Below are positions 1 to 6,801 of a stretch of DNA of 7,102 nucleotides, one piece after another. This DNA is from Lachnospiraceae bacterium (GTDB taxonomy: Bacteria > Bacillota_A > Clostridia > Lachnospirales > Lachnospiraceae): assembly GCA_017960415.1 (NCBI GenBank), contig JAGCZE010000286.1, positions 1 to 7,102 on the forward strand. Reading direction: 5' to 3'. How positions within the stretch are numbered: position 1 is the first letter of the stretch; every line of letters begins with the position of its first letter. The notes below the pieces were generated by a model. It ran no database searches. It was not told where the DNA came from and was given only the letters and a program-made list of their open reading frames with translations. A program made the position numbers and the translations under genes.

Positions 1-7
1 ATTCATT

Positions 8-1156
8 ATGAAAAAACTGATCTCAGTGAGTGGTACCCGCTTTGTAACCCGGGACCGGACAGAATTTATTCCCAAAGGTATAAATATGGTTTGCAAAGAC
101 AAAAGCAGGAATTATAACGGTGATTATACCGCAAAAGACTTCAAATTCCTGAAGGAGAAGGGCTTCAACCTCATACGCCTCGGGATTTTCTGGGACGGTG
201 TCGAACCCGAACCCGGCATTTACGACGAAAACTATCTGGACAAGGTTGAAGCGATCATAAATATGGCTTCATCCGAGAATATTCCGGTTTTCCTTGATAT
301 GCACCAGGATCTGTACGGGATCATGTTTTCAGACGGAGCCCCTGTCTGGGCCACCGTTACGGATGGTGAAGAACATATCAGAACAGAGTTGTGGAGCGAG
401 TCATATCTTATCAGCCCCGCGGTTTGGCATGCATTTGACAATTTCTGGAACAATGCCGCAGCTCCCGACGGGACCGGTATCAGGACTCATTTCATAAAAA
501 TGTGGCAGCATCTGGCTGAGCGCTTTGCAGGACATCCCGGTGTTGTGGCCTATGATGTTTTCAATGAACCCTTCCCGGGAAGCCGTGGCGGAGAAATTGC
601 ATGTATCCTCGGAGATTTTGAAAAGAATGCCGGATCCGTCACCGATATATCCGATATGTCTGCTCTGTCAGGGCTTATTTCCGGAATAGCCGCGATAACC
701 GGCGAATTTGAGCAGGATACACTATGTCCGTTTTATGACGAGTTGTTCAATGCGATCAGAAAAGTCGATCCGGATACAATACTCCTGCTTGAGAGCAATT
801 ATTTCGCAAATGCCGGAATTCCTTCGATGATCCGGCCCGCAGTTACGCCTTCCGGCGAAGTCATCAGCGGGCAGGCGTATGCCCCTCACGGCTACGATAT
901 CCTCGTTGACACCGATGAATATGAGACCGGCGGCACAGACAGGATAGACATCATCTTCGGCAGCCTGCTTGAGAAGATCCGTTCCATTGGTCTTCCTGCA
1001 TTCATCGGAGAATGGGGCTGTTACCGTAACGCAGGAGACGCCCAGAAAGCACAGGCGCGTCATATCAAAGGTCTGCTGGCATCGGCCGGTATCGGAAATG
1101 TGTATTATGAGTATCCCGACCTGTTGAAGGAGGATGGAATTATCACTGTACTTTAA
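8..1156 (+). CDS. Glycoside hydrolase family 5, endoglycoceramidase-like, cytosolic
   Basis: This 382-residue protein is probably a retaining beta-glycosidase with a TIM-barrel fold. Visible family 5 landmarks are R57 in NLIRLGIFW, the DMHQDLYG strand end (97-104) followed by DGAPVWA (109-115), the acid/base E187 in DVFNEP, H294 in YAPHGYD, and the nucleophile E335 in FIGEWG. The HQDLYG/DGAPVWA pair is typical of the endoglycoceramidase-like branch, which cleaves glucosyl linkages to lipid aglycones, but the true substrate cannot be read here. Secreted endoglycoceramidases have a signal peptide and a C-terminal beta-sandwich of roughly 80-100 residues. This protein has neither: it opens directly with a barrel-entry strand and stops just after the last strand (VYYEYPDLLKEDG), so it is probably intracellular and acts on imported or short glycosides. 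Only 7 bases precede the ATG, so its RBS and a slightly longer start cannot be excluded. It converges with the GltD-like gene; no terminator is evident in the 31-bp gap. Confidence 0.88.
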   Translation: MKKLISVSGTRFVTRDRTEFIPKGINMVCKDKSRNYNGDYTAKDFKFLKEKGFNLIRLGIFWDGVEPEPGIYDENYLDKVEAIINMASSENIPVFLDMHQDLYGIMFSDGAPVWATVTDGEEHIRTELWSESYLISPAVWHAFDNFWNNAAAPDGTGIRTHFIKMWQHLAERFAGHPGVVAYDVFNEPFPGSRGGEIACILGDFEKNAGSVTDISDMSALSGLISGIAAITGEFEQDTLCPFYDELFNAIRKVDPDTILLLESNYFANAGIPSMIRPAVTPSGEVISGQAYAPHGYDILVDTDEYETGGTDRIDIIFGSLLEKIRSIGLPAFIGEWGCYRNAGDAQKAQARHIKGLLASAGIGNVYYEYPDLLKEDGIITVL

Positions 1157-1187
1157 TCTTTCGAAAGTTCTTTGAATACTAATCCGC

Positions 1188-2426
1188 TCACTTTTGATCC
1201 CTCATGTACCTGTCCATATCTTCGGCGATCTTCTTTGATACAGCCACGGCGGCAACCACAGTCTTCGCGCCTGTTACAACATCACCGGATGCAAATACTC
1301 CGGGGATCGTGGTTTCCCCGTCTTCATTGGTCGCCAAGTTGCCTTTTTCATTGAGCTTCAGGTCTTTATCACGTGTCACAAGCCTATCCTGGGGAACTTG
1401 GGAGATCGCGACCAGAATACTGTCGGCAGGTATCAGATGTTCCGTATTTTCCAGGATGCGGAATCCCACAGGTTTTTCATCTTCACCGGCGGTCGGCTCC
1501 ATATCGCAGAATACTGGGCCTTCATCCTCTATCCGCACGATTGCCTTCCTATACTCGAACCGTACACCATCGACTTTGGCATATTCAAATTCGCTCTTCG
1601 AAGCATTCACCTCATCTCCGCGCACATAGACCGTTACCTCTCTTGCCCCGTGACGGATCGCGGTTCGCGCAACATCCATTGCCGCATTGCCCGCACCTAT
1701 CACCGCAACTTTGTCACCAAGCTCATACACATCGGGATTGTTCAGATAGTTGATGGCATAGAAAACATTACCAAAGGTCTCGCCGGGAATATTCAGCTTT
1801 CTGGGCCTCCAGGCGCCCGTACCTATGAAAACGGACTTATAGCCGTCATTTAAAAGATCCTGTATACTGGTCGAGCCGCCGATAGCAAAATTCGGGCGGA
1901 ATTTGATCCCGAGTTCGCGCATCTTCCGGTAATAACGGTCAAGGATCGATTTCGGCAGTCTGAATTCCGGTATTCCGTACCTTAAGATGCCTCCGATCTT
2001 GTCACGGGTCTCGAATACAGTGATCGAATAGCCCTTGAGCGCCAGAATGATGGAGATCGTGATCCCGGCAGGTCCCGCCCCAATAACCGCTGCTTTCATC
2101 CCGTTGGACGGAGCAGGCTTCAGTTCGATACGCTCAAAGCAGGAATCGGAAATATAATTCTCGATGGACGAAATATGAACGGGGTTTTCCTTGATCCCTT
2201 TGATACAATGGCCTTCGCACTGATTTTCATGATTGCATACGAGAGAACAGATCACCGAAAGCGGATTGTTGTCAAACAGCATCTGTGCCGCTTCCATCAT
2301 CCGGTTTTCCTTGAACAGCCGTATCATCTCGGGGATATTGGTCCCGATCGGGCACCCCTGCTGCCTGCATCTCTGATTCTTGCACTGTAAACACCTGTTA
2401 GCTTCGTCGATTACGTGTACTGCCAT
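1188..2426 (-). CDS. GltD-like NAD(P)/FAD-dependent Fe-S oxidoreductase
   Basis: This 412-residue cytosolic flavoprotein belongs to the family of glutamate synthase small subunits and NfnB-type electron-bifurcating subunits. In that family electrons pass between NAD(P)H, FAD and Fe-S clusters to a partner. The N-terminal cluster domain carries C12, C15, C20 and C25 (CX2CX4CX4CP) and then C60, C64, C70 and C74 (CX3CX5CX3C). The FAD-binding Rossmann loop is GAGPAG at 116-121, with the usual downstream KIGGILRYGIPEFRLPK (143-159). The NAD(P) loop is GAGNAAMDVART at 244-255, and the C-terminal FAD motif is GVFASGDVVTGAKTVVAA at 376-393. It is shorter than classical GltD (about 450-490 residues), mostly after the NAD domain. 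No glutamate synthase large subunit or NfnA partner lies next to it, so I give no gene symbol: the partner and net reaction are unknown. The start is well supported by an AGGAGG 7 nt upstream. Confidence 0.9.
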   Translation of the reverse strand: MAVHVIDEANRCLQCKNQRCRQQGCPIGTNIPEMIRLFKENRMMEAAQMLFDNNPLSVICSLVCNHENQCEGHCIKGIKENPVHISSIENYISDSCFERIELKPAPSNGMKAAVIGAGPAGITISIILALKGYSITVFETRDKIGGILRYGIPEFRLPKSILDRYYRKMRELGIKFRPNFAIGGSTSIQDLLNDGYKSVFIGTGAWRPRKLNIPGETFGNVFYAINYLNNPDVYELGDKVAVIGAGNAAMDVARTAIRHGAREVTVYVRGDEVNASKSEFEYAKVDGVRFEYRKAIVRIEDEGPVFCDMEPTAGEDEKPVGFRILENTEHLIPADSILVAISQVPQDRLVTRDKDLKLNEKGNLATNEDGETTIPGVFASGDVVTGAKTVVAAVAVSKKIAEDMDRYMRDQK

Positions 2427-2433
2427 GGATCGC

Positions 2434-2439
2434 CCTCCT
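2434..2439 (-). promoter_or_regulatory. Ribosome binding site of GltD-like gene
   Basis: A perfect AGGAGG on the minus strand lies 7 nt before the ATG at 2426. It fixes the start codon of the GltD-like gene. Confidence 0.9.
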
Positions 2440-2466
2440 AAAAAATCTCTCGTGAAAAACTTTCTG

Positions 2467-2499
2467 AAAAAAACAGCCGGAGATCAACTCTCCGGCTGT
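2467..2499 (-). terminator. Rho-independent terminator of the surface-protein gene
   Basis: An 11-bp perfect stem pairs 2473-2483 (plus-strand ACAGCCGGAGA) with 2489-2499 (TCTCCGGCTGT) around a 5-nt loop. Read on the minus strand, the GC-rich stem is followed directly by six T (2472-2467), the textbook form. It begins 45 bp after the stop codon of the LPXTG protein gene. On the plus strand the 3' flank is not T-rich, so it should act mainly in one direction. It also lies between the best promoter candidate and the start of the GltD-like gene. Confidence 0.9.
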
Positions 2500-2510
2500 C
2501 TGTTAATTAT

Positions 2511-2538
2511 ATTATACACATTTACTCACTAAATTCAA
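2511..2538 (-). promoter_or_regulatory. Candidate sigma-A promoter for the GltD-like gene
   Basis: On the minus strand a perfect -10 TATAAT (2516-2511) stands 16 nt after a TTGAAT -35 (2538-2533, 4 of 6 consensus bases). A second TATAAT overlaps the first (2511-2506) but would give a 21-nt spacer. The predicted transcript start near 2504 gives a 5' leader of about 78 nt that begins just before the terminator hairpin. No better promoter is visible in the 40 bp between the hairpin and the ATG. The -35 lies 7-12 bp past the surface gene's stop codon. Confidence 0.6.
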
Positions 2539-2544
2539 TTGTTC

Positions 2545-5178
2545 TTAGTTCTCTTCTTCTTCCTTCTTGAGTGCCTTTCCTGCTACGATCGCACCGGCGA
2601 TGATGCAGGTAAGACCCATTCCGAAGAATACTGCTACAGGAGTGGTTCCTGTCTGAGGAAGTCCCTGCGGTACCTCGGGAAGACCAACATCTTCAAGATC
2701 TTCGGGCTCATCTTCAGGAGCGCCCTGAGGAGTCTCGCTGGTAGCAGGAATATCATCTAACACCTCATCATCTGCAGGTGTTCCCTCGGGAATCTCGGGT
2801 ACCTTTACATCAATTGTATCATCATCAGGTGTTCCTTCGGGAGTTGTAGGAGGAACAACATCCTCTACAACCTCTGAGGTCTTGGGAGCAGTCTTGTAAA
2901 CAACTGTCTCATTTACATTGTTCTCAGGCATTGTGCCAGCAACAACTGCTTTATCAGGTGTGTAGCCTTCGATTGCGGGTGATGCAACGCTGTAGTTGCT
3001 GCCTGCTTCAAGATAGCTGACTGCAGGAGCTGCTGCAGAGGTTCCATCCTCGTAAATGTACTCAACTGTCAGAGTGTAAACAAAGTTTACTGAACCGGAA
3101 GGAGTAGGATCTGAAGGAGTGGTAGGTACTACAGGAACATTGGGCTCTTCCTTGGGATCTTCCTTAGGGTCTTCCTTGGGATCTTCCTTCGGCTCTTCCT
3201 TCGCCATATCGAAGTAGATTACGAATGTCTTATTAGCTTCGTCAATAATGTACTCGGTATTATCAGCGTTTACTCTGAGGCTGAACTTCTCATCCTGGCC
3301 GGCGAACTTTGTGTCAACTGCAGAAGCAGTCTTCTTAACATTGTCATTGCCAAATGCAGGTGTTGTGCCTTCGGGAGCCTGTAATGCCTTCTCAAAATCG
3401 ACATGATCAAGAATTTCTGCACCATTCATGAAATTGTAAACGATGTTCCAGTCGATAGTTTTGGGCTCTTCTTCCTTGGGCTCTACATACTCGTAGTAGA
3501 TGTTGATGACTTTCTTCTCTTTATTGAAAGAATACTCGGTTTCATCTGCGTTAACTTTCAGAACATAATCGGTGTACTTTGCATCAATTTCTGTAGCAGG
3601 CTTAATAACATCTTCATTGGTAAATTCAGGTGTCTTATCTTTCAGAACCTTGATCTGATTCTTTTCAACGGTTTCAACTTCTTCACCCTTTACGAAGTTG
3701 TAAACAACTGTCCAGTTATCATATTCAGGCTGGGGCTCTTCATAATCGAAGTAAAGAGTAAGGGTTCTGAAGTCATCGTTAACAGCTACTACGATCACGC
3801 CATCGGCGTTAACTCTCAGGATATACTGATCATCAAGTCCGGTATATTTCTCAGCTACTGCTGATGCGGTTGTCTTGATTTCTTCTTCATCTACAGTTGA
3901 CTTGATCTTATTACCGTCTGATACAGGAATTTCATTTTCAGGAGCCTGAAGAACATCTACAAAGTCAACATGATCAAGAACATCTTCGCCGTCCATGAAA
4001 TTGTAAATTATAGTCCAATCAACTATCTCGGGCTCGGGCTCAACATAATCGAAGTAGATATTGATGATCTTGTTTTCATCATCAAGACTAAATTCGGTTT
4101 CATCCTCATTAATTCTCAGAACATACAGATCATCCAGATCGGTGTACTTCTCGTCTACTGCAGATGCAGTCTTAATAACATCGTCATTATCAAAATCAGG
4201 AGTTTCATCCTTTGTAACTGTAATTGTATCTTCTAACTTAATGCTGTCAATTTCATCATCTTTAACGAAGTTGTAAACAACGGTCCACTCGTCAATCAGC
4301 ATATCGTAGTAGATCGCGATAATGTGCTTGCTGCTGTCAAGGTTAAACTTGGTTCCATCTTCATTGGTTCTCAGAGCGAACTGGTTATCCTTGTATGTAT
4401 TCTCACTTACGAGAGATGCTGCAAGAATATCATCATTGTCGAAATCAGGAGTTGTATCCTGAGGAACCCTGATTGTTTCATCCAAGGAGATGCTGCTAAG
4501 GGATTCGTTGTTCTTCATGAAGTTGTAAACTACAGTCCAGATATCATAGGTATTTACAACACCGTCAACATGGAATCTGCCGCCTACTTCATGACCATCG
4601 ATCTGATACTTGATAATGTACCAGTTAATTTCCCAATCAGGAACATATGCGCCTTCTTCAACATTGGTAAACAGGCGATGTGCCATATATTTGGTAGCCA
4701 CATTATTAAGTGTGGTATAATCAGATTCGCTCAGAACGTTTTTAAGAACGCCTTCAACCAGATTTCTGGAATTCTCGTTTTCCTCAATCATCATTTCGTT
4801 CAGGTTCTTGGCATCGCTGTACTCTTCGCTATCGTAGTAGTTGTTCAATGCGCTTCTGATTTCTCCGACAACTGCATCATCAGATACTAAGATCGAAAAT
4901 CTGCCAGCGTTACCGGTCTCCTCAGGAACCGAATGAATCTGATTGTAATTACCTTCAGGCTGTCCGTCATATCTGTCATGATTGTCGGTCATGTCAACGC
5001 CGGGCTGATTGGGTTCCTGGATAACGCTGAACACCATATCAACGGTATTGCCCGTCTCAGGCGAAGTATGCCAGTCATGTGACTCTGCAAACGCCTTCAC
5101 GCCACTGGTAGAGAAAACAAGCGATACAGCTGCGATAACTGCCAGAGCTTTTGTTGCTAACTGTGAAAACTTTTTCAT
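2545..5178 (-). CDS. LPXTG-anchored repeat surface protein with MucBP-like domain
   Basis: This 877-residue protein is exported and, by its sorting signal, covalently attached to peptidoglycan by a sortase. Order of parts: signal peptide 1-31 (MKKF start, hydrophobic core, cleavage after AFA); an unrecognised, partly helical acidic N-terminal region to about 180; a short WYIIKYQIDG...FHVDG segment (186-206); five degenerate repeats of 84-101 residues starting at W214, W298, W388, W489 and W577, each opening W[TN][VI][VI]YNF and closing with a strand such as INIYFDY; a PKED linker (about 661-679); a MucBP-like domain (about 698-762: LTVEYIYEDG...EGYTPDK...VVYK); an acidic Pro/Thr linker; and LPQTG at 840-844 with a membrane segment (847-867) and a short tail KKEEEEN. 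It is probably an adhesin or surface-layer component; the ligand is unknown. An AGGGAGG 5 nt upstream supports the start. It looks like a single-gene transcript ending in the strong terminator at 2467-2499. Confidence 0.92.
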   Translation of the reverse strand: MKKFSQLATKALAVIAAVSLVFSTSGVKAFAESHDWHTSPETGNTVDMVFSVIQEPNQPGVDMTDNHDRYDGQPEGNYNQIHSVPEETGNAGRFSILVSDDAVVGEIRSALNNYYDSEEYSDAKNLNEMMIEENENSRNLVEGVLKNVLSESDYTTLNNVATKYMAHRLFTNVEEGAYVPDWEINWYIIKYQIDGHEVGGRFHVDGVVNTYDIWTVVYNFMKNNESLSSISLDETIRVPQDTTPDFDNDDILAASLVSENTYKDNQFALRTNEDGTKFNLDSSKHIIAIYYDMLIDEWTVVYNFVKDDEIDSIKLEDTITVTKDETPDFDNDDVIKTASAVDEKYTDLDDLYVLRINEDETEFSLDDENKIINIYFDYVEPEPEIVDWTIIYNFMDGEDVLDHVDFVDVLQAPENEIPVSDGNKIKSTVDEEEIKTTASAVAEKYTGLDDQYILRVNADGVIVVAVNDDFRTLTLYFDYEEPQPEYDNWTVVYNFVKGEEVETVEKNQIKVLKDKTPEFTNEDVIKPATEIDAKYTDYVLKVNADETEYSFNKEKKVINIYYEYVEPKEEEPKTIDWNIVYNFMNGAEILDHVDFEKALQAPEGTTPAFGNDNVKKTASAVDTKFAGQDEKFSLRVNADNTEYIIDEANKTFVIYFDMAKEEPKEDPKEDPKEDPKEEPNVPVVPTTPSDPTPSGSVNFVYTLTVEYIYEDGTSAAAPAVSYLEAGSNYSVASPAIEGYTPDKAVVAGTMPENNVNETVVYKTAPKTSEVVEDVVPPTTPEGTPDDDTIDVKVPEIPEGTPADDEVLDDIPATSETPQGAPEDEPEDLEDVGLPEVPQGLPQTGTTPVAVFFGMGLTCIIAGAIVAGKALKKEEEEN
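2656..2841 (-). repeat. P-[EQ]-G-x-P linker repeats ending in the sorting motif
   Basis: In the surface protein, residues 780-841 contain four copies of P[EQ]GxP at 780, 797, 817 and 837 (PEGTP, PEGTP, PQGAP, PQGLP), spaced 17, 20 and 20 residues and separated by acidic stretches. The last copy shares its final LP with the LPQTG sorting signal. The segment is probably an extended wall-spanning stalk. Confidence 0.75.
3142..3198 (-). repeat. PKED/PKEE 12-bp tandem coding repeat
   Basis: Residues 661-679 of the surface protein consist of consecutive P-K-E-[DE] tetrapeptides, encoded by 12-bp tandem units (plus-strand GGATCTTCCTTG and close variants). They join the last large repeat to the MucBP-like domain. 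Such a unit can gain or lose copies by slippage without breaking the reading frame. Confidence 0.85.
3199..4539 (-). repeat. Five large protein repeats of the surface protein
   Basis: On the minus strand the units are R1 4539-4288, R2 4287-4018, R3 4017-3715, R4 3714-3451 and R5 3450-3199. Each has W[TN][VI][VI]YNF, then an acidic strand/turn section, a TP.F.N[DE]D-like segment (altered in R3), a TASAV..KYT-like segment, an LR[VIT]N.D segment and a final I[YF]F[DE]-type strand. R2 and R4 share NFVK..E and KD.TP; R3 and R5 share LDHVDF and LQAPE. The order therefore reads A-B-A-B after R1, which suggests duplication of a two-repeat block. I cannot place the unit in a named family with confidence; it may be an immunoglobulin-like or other beta-rich stalk module. 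Confidence 0.85.
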
Positions 5179-5183
5179 ATCTG

Positions 5184-5190
5184 CCTCCCT
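5184..5190 (-). promoter_or_regulatory. Ribosome binding site of surface-protein gene
   Basis: AGGGAGG on the minus strand lies 5 nt before the ATG at 5178. It confirms the start that yields a proper signal peptide. Confidence 0.85.
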
Positions 5191-5236
5191 ATATAAGTAA
5201 CATGTTTTTTTGTTTCGTATTTCTTACGTTGGGTAC

Positions 5237-5242
5237 ACTATA
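5237..5242 (-). promoter_or_regulatory. Possible -10 box for the surface-protein gene
   Basis: TATAGT on the minus strand (5 of 6 consensus bases) lies about 60 bp upstream of the ATG. No convincing -35 sits 16-18 nt upstream; GTATC elements and A/T tracts occupy that place instead. If this is the promoter, it may depend on an activator or on UP-like A/T tracts. The call is tentative. Confidence 0.35.
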
Positions 5243-5246
5243 AAAC

Positions 5247-5346
5247 TAAAAAGATACTTTTTGGATACATTTGAACCTTTTTTTGTATCTTTTTAAAAGT
5301 TTTTTTATTTTTCTCACAGTTTTTCTTATGAAATTTGTATCCAAAA
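5247..5346. repeat. Interlocking inverted repeats with GATAC cores
   Basis: Two exact 11-bp inverted repeats interlock in the AT-rich gap upstream of the surface-protein gene. One pairs TAAAAAGATAC (5247-5257) with GTATCTTTTTA (5285-5295). The other pairs TTTTGGATACA (5259-5269) with TGTATCCAAAA (5336-5346). Four GATAC/GTATC pentamers therefore occur within about 90 bp. The rest of 5191-5380 is T- and A-rich, with no gene and no clear GC-rich terminator for the MATE gene. The arrangement would fit operator sites for a dimeric regulator, but that is inference. Confidence 0.6.
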
Positions 5347-5380
5347 TGATCCTTAATAATGTTTTTATTTGATAAATACG

Positions 5381-6784
5381 CTATTTTTCCTGAATATTTC
5401 GCTTAAACAAGCCCGAAAAAAGTAAGGGAAGTTCTACGATCATCATTGCTATCCAGCCTGCAAAATAGGACCACGGCAGCGCTTCGATACCGAAACCGAA
5501 GCCGAATACCAGCACCATTGCCGCTGCAACGCGCACTCCCATATTGGTAAAGCTCGCGGCAAGCGTGATCTTCAGGCGTCCCATGCCCCTGAAATATCCC
5601 TGCACTCCATTGGTCACAGCAGGAAGAAGATACATCGGCGCTATCAGCTTCAGATAGCTGACGCCGTGAGCTATGACACTTGCGGCCGATCCCGTAATTG
5701 CCGCATCATTTGTGATACCGGCTGTCCCCACTGCCTCTGCCGCGTCCCCATTTCCTATAAACAGCTTCATCAGCGGAACGGCGCATAATGTACATACTGC
5801 GAACACTATCAGTCCGTAAATGAGTTCAAGGATCATACCTTTCAAAAAGCCTTCCCTGACACGCCTGTCTTCACCGGCGCCGCGGTTCTGGGCCATGAAA
5901 GCCGTCATTGCATGAGCAATGTTCTGTTGGGGTATATAAGTGAAATCATCGATCCTGTTAACCGCAGTAAATGCGGCTGCGATCGCCACTCCCATGGTAT
6001 TGACAACAGCCTGCACCGCTATCTTGCCCATTTGCACGGTTCCCTGCTGCATTGCCGATGCCCATCCGTAGCCTATTGTATCTTTGAGGAGAGCTCGGTC
6101 AATCTTCAATTCAGTCTTTCTGATGTAGATCACTGGAACCTTTTTCCTAATGTATAGAGAACAGCCCAGACAGCACAGAAGCTCGCTGAGTACCGTCGAA
6201 ACCGCGCATCCGTCGCTTCCCGTATTCAGCAGCACAACGAATACCAGGTCGCCGATGATATTGAGCGCGGCGCTGGCGATCAGGAAAAACAGCGGTGTAT
6301 AGCTGTCTCCCAGTGCCCGCAGCGTCGAAGAGTAGAAATTGTATAAAAAGGTAAATAACAGACCGGTCAATATTATACGAAGATAACGGACTGCGATATC
6401 CATGATCGTGGGATCGGTCCTCAGAAATGTAAGTATGGGTCTCGCAAATATTATGCAGAGCACTGACAGCCCTACAGAAAAGATGATCCCGGCAAGCATG
6501 GTCGTACTGACCTGGCGGCGCAGCGTTTCGTGATCGCCCCTTCCGTACTGGGTGCCCATCAGGACCGCAGCGCCGATGCACAGCCCGTTCAGGAACAATA
6601 TCATTAATGTGGTGACCGGATTGCAGATCCCGACCGCCGCAAGGGCATCAGGACCCACGTAATTTCCGACGATTATCGCATCGACCGCATTGTAGGTCAG
6701 CTGGAAGAGATTGCCCAGCACAAGCGGGATCGTAAATTTGATCAGCAGCGGCATTACCGCGCCTTTTGTAAGTTCTCGAGTCAT
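5381..6784 (-). CDS. MATE family efflux transporter
   Basis: This 467-residue inner-membrane protein is built of about twelve hydrophobic segments in two related halves, as in the multidrug and toxin extrusion family, which exports drugs or metabolites using a Na+ or H+ gradient. Seen in the sequence: the N-terminal PLLIKFTIPLVLGNLFQLTY entry with VDAIIVGNYVG (34-44), TQYGRGD at the first cytoplasmic loop (78-84), STLRALGDSYTPL (153-165), NIIGD (175-179), the second-half NRIDDF (276-281), FMAQNRGAG (296-304), and QGYFRGMGR (395-403). The length is near the usual 440-460. The slight excess comes from an Ala/Gly/Thr-rich insert at about 348-370 between GNGD and the next membrane helix. The start is supported by AAAGGA 5 nt upstream. 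The substrate cannot be predicted. It lies 146 bp downstream of the AEC gene on the same strand and is probably co-transcribed with it, since no promoter is obvious in the repeat-filled gap. Confidence 0.93.
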   Translation of the reverse strand: MTRELTKGAVMPLLIKFTIPLVLGNLFQLTYNAVDAIIVGNYVGPDALAAVGICNPVTTLMILFLNGLCIGAAVLMGTQYGRGDHETLRRQVSTTMLAGIIFSVGLSVLCIIFARPILTFLRTDPTIMDIAVRYLRIILTGLLFTFLYNFYSSTLRALGDSYTPLFFLIASAALNIIGDLVFVVLLNTGSDGCAVSTVLSELLCCLGCSLYIRKKVPVIYIRKTELKIDRALLKDTIGYGWASAMQQGTVQMGKIAVQAVVNTMGVAIAAAFTAVNRIDDFTYIPQQNIAHAMTAFMAQNRGAGEDRRVREGFLKGMILELIYGLIVFAVCTLCAVPLMKLFIGNGDAAEAVGTAGITNDAAITGSAASVIAHGVSYLKLIAPMYLLPAVTNGVQGYFRGMGRLKITLAASFTNMGVRVAAAMVLVFGFGFGIEALPWSYFAGWIAMMIVELPLLFSGLFKRNIQEK

Positions 6785-6789
6785 TTTAT

Positions 6790-6795
6790 TCCTTT
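6790..6795 (-). promoter_or_regulatory. Ribosome binding site of MATE gene
   Basis: AAAGGA on the minus strand lies 5 nt before the ATG at 6784. It is weaker than the sites of the other genes and sits immediately beyond the last unit of the tandem array. Confidence 0.65.
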
Positions 6796-6801
6796 ATTTA
6801 C

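Noticed and set aside
722..1063. Minus-strand open frame inside the family 5 hydrolase gene
   Set aside because: It is antisense to the codons for the catalytic nucleophile region and has no supporting ribosome binding site or motif.
1158..1167. Palindrome CTTTCGAAAG as a bidirectional terminator between the convergent genes
   Set aside because: A 10-bp palindrome with no loop and no T-tract on either side is too weak to call a terminator.
1204..1629. Open frames on the plus strand opposite the GltD-like gene
   Set aside because: They are shadows of a gene with clear FAD, NAD(P) and Fe-S motifs; the products are Ser/Pro/Arg-rich without domains.
4324..4890. Open frame of 188 codons on the plus strand
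   Set aside because: It lies wholly antisense to the surface-protein gene, whose signal peptide, repeats and LPQTG anchor are unmistakable. The antisense product shows no recognisable domain.
5350..5380. Terminator for the MATE gene
   Set aside because: Only short A/T-only stems are possible after the stop codon. There is no GC-rich stem followed by a T-tract, so I do not call one.
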